Origin: Oikopleura dioica
Lineage: Eukaryota > Chordata > Appendicularia > Copelata > Oikopleuridae
Assembly (NCBI GenBank): GCA_907165135.1
Contig: OU015567.1
Location: 2,857,001-2,921,000, forward strand
DNA length: 64,000 bases
Direction: 5' to 3'
Shown here: piece by piece, positions 58,800 through 64,000 of the stretch
Position numbering within the stretch: position 1 is the stretch's first letter
Layout: every line of letters begins with the position of its first letter
Notes under the pieces: generated by a model
Told to the model about the DNA's origin: nothing
Seen by the model: the letters and a program-made list of their open reading frames with translations, nothing else
The model's database searches: none
Translations under genes and position numbers: made by a program

Positions 58800-60306
58800 A
58801 TGAAAATTCTTTGGCCCCTCTTTACTGCAGTTCTAGCTCAAGAAGGGGCTTTTGAAGGAGATGAAGGTGTTTATGTCAGGTAGAGATATTCTGTCAAAAG
58901 AAGGTAAAACAGGACTTCTAGACCGGCGTTTGGACCAGAAATCAGAGGAAGAATGCAGGCTCCCCGGCCGACTTTGAGACCCGTTGGTGGAGGAAAACGA
59001 CCGATCAAGAAAGTAGCGCCAAAGAAAGTTGCAAAGAAATCCCCAAAGAAAGTCATCAAGAAGAAGCCAATCAAAAAGGTGCCAAAGAAGAAAGTCCCTC
59101 CTCGACCGAAAACGACAAAGAAAACAACAACGACTACCACCACGACCACCACAACTTCTACGACAACGACTGAAGAAACAACAACAGTTCCAGCAACGAC
59201 TACAGTAGAGACCACAGAATCGGTTGTTGAAGAACAGAGAGAAGTCGTCGAGCTTCCAGGAAATTGAATCAAATTTGAGCCAAGAATGAAATCAAAGCAT
59301 TTTTGATCCAAAAACAGAGATCAATGAGGCAAAAGGCTGGAATACTTACAATCAGTACCCAAATAACTACAACAACAACCAGGTCCAAAATGTCGATCAA
59401 TACATTACCCAGGTAAGATAACGGGGAATGAAATTATTCAATTGAATAATTTCAGACGGCGCAGGGATACGCTGCTGGAGATCCCCACTTTATGGTGGAG
59501 ACAGAGGGCCAGCCGCCAATTTGCTTCGATTTCAACCCGCCTATGGATGCTGATTTGAACTTGTTTTCAGACCCAGAGAGTGGCTTGATGCTCACAGGAA
59601 ATTATTGAGAAAATTTTTTGAGATTTTTACTTTGAACAATTTTCTTAATGAAAACAGCGACGTTGGAGGAAAATGAGAAAGGCGACGAGTTCATCACTCA
59701 AATCCACTTCCGATCGCCGGACGGCTCTTTTCTCAAATTCGGACTCAATGGAGTCATGGAAGAAGGCCTCGATGGGGAGCGAGGGATCGTTTCTGACCCT
59801 CTCACTGGGGATCAGATTTATGGAGACTTGAGTTTCTTCTCCAACTGGTATGACTTGTTATGGATGAAAAAGTGAGAGAATATCTTTAGGAATGAAAACG
59901 GGCTTCATGAGCATACAAAAGTCAAAGTCGAAAATGGACCAACTTTTATCGTTCGATCGAATCTGATCCACAGAAATCTTCAGGTGAGCGCTCCATTCTA
60001 TATCAAAAAAATAACCATGTTTAGGTTGCTGTATCAGATGCAGCAGGCGTTTCAAGCCGAACCAAGGGCGTCATCGGCCTTTTTACCCGACCCAACGCCT
60101 ATTTCGTCACAGAAAAAGGCCCCACAGAAGACGAAGAACAACTTGCCTCAGTTACCATCAAGTAAGATTTCAAGCCAAGTCAACCTTCAACTCAAAATTC
60201 TAGCGGACACGATTTCAACGCCCTCCTCCAGAGATTCCACCACACAGAAGCGTGCTGGGTTATTGCCGAAATGGACGCTTTGGATATGCTCGCGATTTTA
60301 GCTTGA
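58800..60306 (+). CDS. Secreted protein ending in an ITIH C-terminal domain
   Basis: Eight exons run 58800-58879, 58913-59259, 59318-59412, 59456-59597, 59658-59847, 59890-59983, 60025-60161 and 60204-60306. A signal peptide (MKILWPLFTAVLAQ) is followed by a Lys/Pro-rich block (KKVAPKKVAKKSPKKVIKKK), a Thr-run mucin-like block, and a Gln/Asn/Tyr-rich spacer. Then comes a domain matching the C-terminal region of inter-alpha-trypsin inhibitor heavy chains: GDPHFMVETEGQPPICFDFN, LFSDPESGLMLTG, the W at 59846-59890, VKVENGPTFIVRSN, and a final ACWVIAEMD. The VIT and von Willebrand A domains of ITIH proteins are absent. Introns 2 and 4 have no GT at the needed place and are best read as GA-AG (CCAG|gaaatt to aaacag). 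It is probably a matrix-bound extracellular protein. Confidence 0.75.
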
Positions 60307-60342
60307 TAACTTTCTACCTTGCAAATAAAATAACACTTTTTT

Positions 60343-60702
60343 TTAAAGCAAGGTATTATTTGGAAGAACAGAGTTTGATTCAGAATTGAGAGGGTTTTTC
60401 AAGTTTCGATTTTCCCATCGCTCGTTCCAGTATCGCATGGTTAGGAATACTTTTTCACAGAAGTGGCATTCTTCAGATTTGGGTCGATCTGGTCCTTTTG
60501 GGCTTGTTTTCAGGGGAAGAGATTCGGATGTTTCGGAATTTTCAAAGATTGTCATTTCACTAGGAACTCAAAGTTATCGACAAAACCTTCTTTGGATATT
60601 TTACCTGATGAAACTTTTGTCAGCTCGTCGGGGCGTCAAAAATTTCCCCTCGGAAACCGACCAAATTGAAGTTGAAATTGAGGAAGATTTGATCTCTGAC
60701 AT
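60343..60702 (-). CDS. Small CxxC-containing protein of unknown function
   Basis: Two exons, 60702-60605 and 60559-60343, with a 45-nt GT-AG intron, encode about 104 residues. The product is Ser/Thr/Lys-rich and has a single ECHFCEKVF motif that resembles half of a zinc finger, with TMRYWNERWENRN after it; no matching His or Cys pair is seen. No signal peptide is present. It ends 37 bp from the stop of the ITIH-like gene, tail to tail. Confidence 0.55.
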
Positions 60703-61160
60703 TTTTTGTTGTCTCAGCTGCGGAATGAGCTCTCCCGTGAAACTGGATTTGAATTATTTACAGTGCTTGTGCATGTTGCAAGGGCAGAAAAAAGAATTCA
60801 TTCAAGGGATCATTTGCATAATCGTTTTGTTTCTTGATCAAAAATAGGAAGACCATAAGCAAAGAAGAATTTTGAAATGCCTGCAAAATAATCATGGCCA
60901 TATAAATGAACAAATAATAGAAGCGTTAACTTCTATCTTGCATAACTTACAGAATTTTTGAATTTGATAAAACAGTGCAGAAAAGTTGAATCAGCTGGTG
61001 GAGCGCGTCACAGATGACGATGTGCAGCAAAAAAGGTCTTATCGCCGCTCCGGCCAATCAGTGTGCCCAATCACTATCTGTCTGGTACCTAATCTTCTTT
61101 CCTTTCCAAGAGTTTTCCAAAAGAAATTTCTTCAAAGCCCTTTTTTCATAAAAGAGAAAA
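60703..61160. other. Intergenic stretch between divergent genes
   Basis: No gene is supported. It separates the minus-strand CxxC gene from the plus-strand nebulin-like gene and probably contains both promoters. Confidence 0.5.
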
Positions 61161-63356
61161 ATGAGACCAATTTACAATGCTCCAAAAGTGGCCGAAAAGA
61201 AGGACAAAAAAGCAAAATCTTCAAGGTAAAAGCGACAACTAGAATCTTCTCTGAATGTTACTGTAGCTCATTTCTCCCTTTGCACATGCAGCACTGTATC
61301 AACATGTCAAAACAGCAATCAGACAAGACCTACGTCGCCGACGCCAAAAAATCAAACTCGAAGAACTCCTTCCGAGTGACGGAAAACCAAGGCTACAAGC
61401 AAGCAAAACAAGTAGCTGCAGAAACCAGCGTCAGAAATTATTCTAAAACGAAAGAAGAAGTGATCAAGACATTCAAGGGCGCGCAGAACTTGGGCTACGA
61501 CAATCCGGAATTGCAGAGACACAAGAAAATTCAAGAGCAAGTTTCGAAGAATATTTACAAAGAGGATTATGAATTGGAAAAGGATGCGATTTATTATCCA
61601 GCGGATTGGAATCCAGGAAAGAGTTTGCATTTCTGCTTCACAAGACCCAATTTATTAAGTCTTGAACTTAGTTATTTGCACTGGGCAGTATCAACCATGT
61701 GATGATATAATTATTTATTACGCTTCGAATCCTCTTCCTCCAAGAAAATCCTTACGGCCGTCTTATGGTCTGTCTTTGAGAAATAATTCGTGCCCATTTA
61801 AATATTTAATAAGTAGAAAAACCATAACTGTAAATTTTTTTTCATTTTATTTGAATTTTTTGCACTTTCTGTCTAGTGTGAGAATAATTGCATCAATGTC
61901 AAAAAGTTGAAACCACCACTTCTAAATCAGATAAATCTTAATCTTAAAAAAATCTAAAAAAACAAGAAAAAGGAAAATTTAATCAATAAAAGATAAATTT
62001 CGCCAATTTTTCCAAATTATTTGGTCAAAATTTTTCAATCATCAATTAGTCAAAAATCAACTTGAAAAAGGCTATCAACAACAACTCGCCACGAAAAACG
62101 AAGAACTTTCTTCAAAAAAACGCTCTGAGCTCGCAAAAAACGACTACACTTTCAACGCCTGCGAGACGGAAATCTACAAGAACCAGAAGTCGAAGAAAGA
62201 GTCCGAGCTTCAGTACAACAAAGATTGGGAAGAATCGAAAGCGAAGATCAAAGGCACGACCGAAACCGTCGAACTCGCCCGCGTCAAAGAAGTAGCTCAA
62301 ACGCAAAGCCAGCGAATTTACACTCAAAATGGCAAAGAATTTCTGAAAAATTACGATTTGAACAAAGGATTGATGAATCGAGGAGACATTGCTCACGATG
62401 TCAATTCGAAGAAAACGAGCGATGTTTTGAACAAGAATTACAAAGCAGATTGGGAAGACAGCAAGATGAAAACGGAGTTTGAGAAAAACCTGGGAGAGGT
62501 TAATGGAATCAAGGTTAGGCCAATTTATACTAGCGGCTGTTCTGACTCAGCAACTCAGCAGATAGAAATCTAATATTTTTAACCTCTTCGATCGAAAATC
62601 AAGAATATTCATCTGCTCTTTTTTTCTTACTCGGTTAATTTAGCATACACTCGAAACATCAAAAAATGTCATCGACGCTTCCGGCGCTCGCTACAAAAAA
62701 GATGCCCAAGAAACCAACCGTCAAAACCAGTTCACCAAGACTTTCTGCGATACCGAGCACTACAAGACTTCGAAGAAAATCACCGAAGTGACGAGAGATT
62801 CGATTTATCAAAAAGGAAAGCAGGATATGATCAAAACGCACAAGGGTTTTCAGTCGCTTGATATTTCCAAAGTGCCTTCTTTCCAGGTACAAATACGGCC
62901 CCCGCGCGCCAACAGGTTAACATGTCTTTTCAGCAACACGAAGCCAATCAAAAACAACTGTCAAAACACGCTTATTCCGAAGACTGGAATCTCGAAAAAG
63001 ACTCTGTTTATTTCCCCGCTCACGCGACCGAAAGCTACGAAAAGTAAGTGGAACTTGACTTTCATCCGTGACAATGGACGGATTATTTTGACAACAAGCG
63101 TGGCCCCAGTCACGTGAAAAAGTGAACATCGAAAAAATGCATAATCTTATTTTGGATGAGCCTTTGAACTTTCTTTTCTAGTGCCCAAAAAGCGCAGGAA
63201 GCTATTTCCACGTCGAAGTACAGGAAAGATGCTGAGAAGACGATGAAGGTACTGTAGTTGATAAATGTTTTCATTAACAATGATAATTTTTAGGAAGGGA
63301 ATAATTTCAACATCGCGGAGTCAGAAAAATATCAAAATGACAAGCTCAGACAACAG
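61161..63356 (+). CDS. Nebulin-repeat protein, 3' end beyond the window
   Basis: Seven exons are visible: 61161-61225, 61267-61622, 62050-62513, 62644-62886, 62934-63043, 63182-63248 and 63294-63356, all GT-AG and in phase. The product is Lys/Glu-rich and helical. It is made of roughly 31-35-residue units, each with a Y(K/x)xD- or AxxYK-like core, for example YKADWEDSKMKTEF, YKKDAQETNRQNQF, YSEDWNLEKD and YRKDAEKTMK. These resemble nebulin/LASP repeats, which bind along actin. The N-terminus begins MRPIYNAPKVAEKKDK. No LIM or SH3 domain is seen here; the gene continues past the right edge. Confidence 0.7.
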
Positions 63357-63373
63357 GTATGAATCATTACGTT

Positions 63374-63766
63374 TTAAGGGGGTAGAAACAGCTTTCTCGA
63401 TTTTCAACTGTAGCTACATAGAAGAAAACATAAGATTTATTTATGTTAACGGCTATTCCTCATAAATGTTCCTAGAAAAGGGGTTGAGGTTCACAAAACT
63501 GTGAATGAAATTTGTTTAACTATCAGGTGACTCGAGATATTCGTGTTTGAAAAGTGGCGAAAAAAGAGAATTTCGGAGAGATGAGTTGCTTCTGAGCCCG
63601 CTTACTCAAAAAATTGATGACTAAAACAAATTTTGAGGGAAATGCTCCTAGAACTAAGATGTTTCTATCTAAACCTGAAAAGAAAATTTGAAAATAAAAG
63701 ATTTTCTTGTCTGTAGCACCGGTCAAAAATCGCCTTTTTCGGAAAAAGCCGTTTCTACCCCCTTAA
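63374..63766. mobile_element. TTAA-flanked MITE in an intron of the nebulin-like gene
   Basis: TTAAGGGGGTAGAAACAGCT at the left is repeated inverted at the right (GTTTCTACCCCCTTAA), giving TTAA target duplications at 63374-63377 and 63763-63766 and inverted repeats of about 20 bp with two mismatches. TTAA flanks suggest a piggyBac-type element, as at 57.6 kb, but the end sequences differ. The interior is non-coding. Confidence 0.7.
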
Positions 63767-64000
63767 TACGAATCGTATGGGATTATCATGACTGGAATTT
63801 TTGACTCGAAATTTTTACAAATAACTATCATAAGCACGAAAAAATATTGATTCTTGATTATGAAAATTTTGCCAAAATCGATGTTGACACCCTTAAAATA
63901 GATGAAAACGTGTCTAGAAAACGGTGTTCTCCTAAGTTCATGTAGAAAGAATGATATAAGTACATTTCTCTTTATCGCGGATGTTCAAATTGGTCGGGTA

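Noticed and set aside
60386-60847. Plus-strand frame of about 150 codons
   Set aside because: The minus strand gives a better spliced gene with ATG, GT-AG intron and stop over the same interval.
1-64000. CRISPR arrays, bacterial operons or prophage
   Set aside because: Genes are spliced and no spaced direct repeats of the CRISPR type were seen; the DNA is eukaryotic.

Overview
The window is eukaryotic nuclear DNA. Genes are close together on both strands, most introns are 30-100 bp, and several are spliced at GA-AG or GC-AG instead of GT-AG borders. Together with a short Ty3/gypsy-like LTR element, these traits fit an appendicularian tunicate such as Oikopleura dioica. That assignment is inferred from gene style; no species marker was tested. 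Exon borders were read by eye from splice signals and reading-frame continuity and may be off by a base.

Layout. 0-10 kb: two unidentified 3' coding fragments at the left edge, a Tc1/mariner-type MITE, an atlastin-like GTPase on the minus strand, and an internally deleted LTR retrotransposon sitting against that gene's TATA-like box. 10-24 kb: a tRNA-Thr-like relic, a secreted trypsin-like protease (+), a very large secreted protein with a degenerate phospholipase-A2-like head and a ZP-like tail (-), a cysteine-rich/kelch-like secreted protein (+) with a hAT-type MITE in its first intron, and a small secreted protein (+). 24-28 kb: gene-poor, with a cluster of short GC palindromes and a few cryptic exons. 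28-31.5 kb: a PRSS23/35-like protease homologue lacking the catalytic serine, then a GT31 glycosyltransferase. 32-43 kb: one 13-exon RRP5/PDCD11 gene (+) whose introns hold three genes on the opposite strand: an unidentified protein, a CXorf65/C22orf15-like protein and a tetraspanin. 43-48.8 kb: a second GT31 enzyme, an unidentified type II membrane protein, a foldback element and two broken pieces of a PITP gene. 48.9-57.5 kb: an SMB/EGF/PAN-like secreted protein, the intact PITP gene, a second kelch-like protein, a second PLA2-like protein and a TAX1BP3 orthologue. 57.6-64 kb: two TTAA-flanked MITEs, another Tc1-type MITE, a secreted protein ending in an ITIH C-terminal domain, a small CxxC protein, and a nebulin-repeat gene running off the right edge.

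Functional themes. Much of the coding content is secretory or extracellular: two protease homologues, two PLA2-like proteins, ZP, EGF, kelch and ITIH modules, and two GT31 enzymes. Housekeeping genes (RRP5, PITP, TAX1BP3) are interspersed. No operon with clear co-function was seen. At least six small non-autonomous elements of several superfamilies lie in introns or just downstream of genes.
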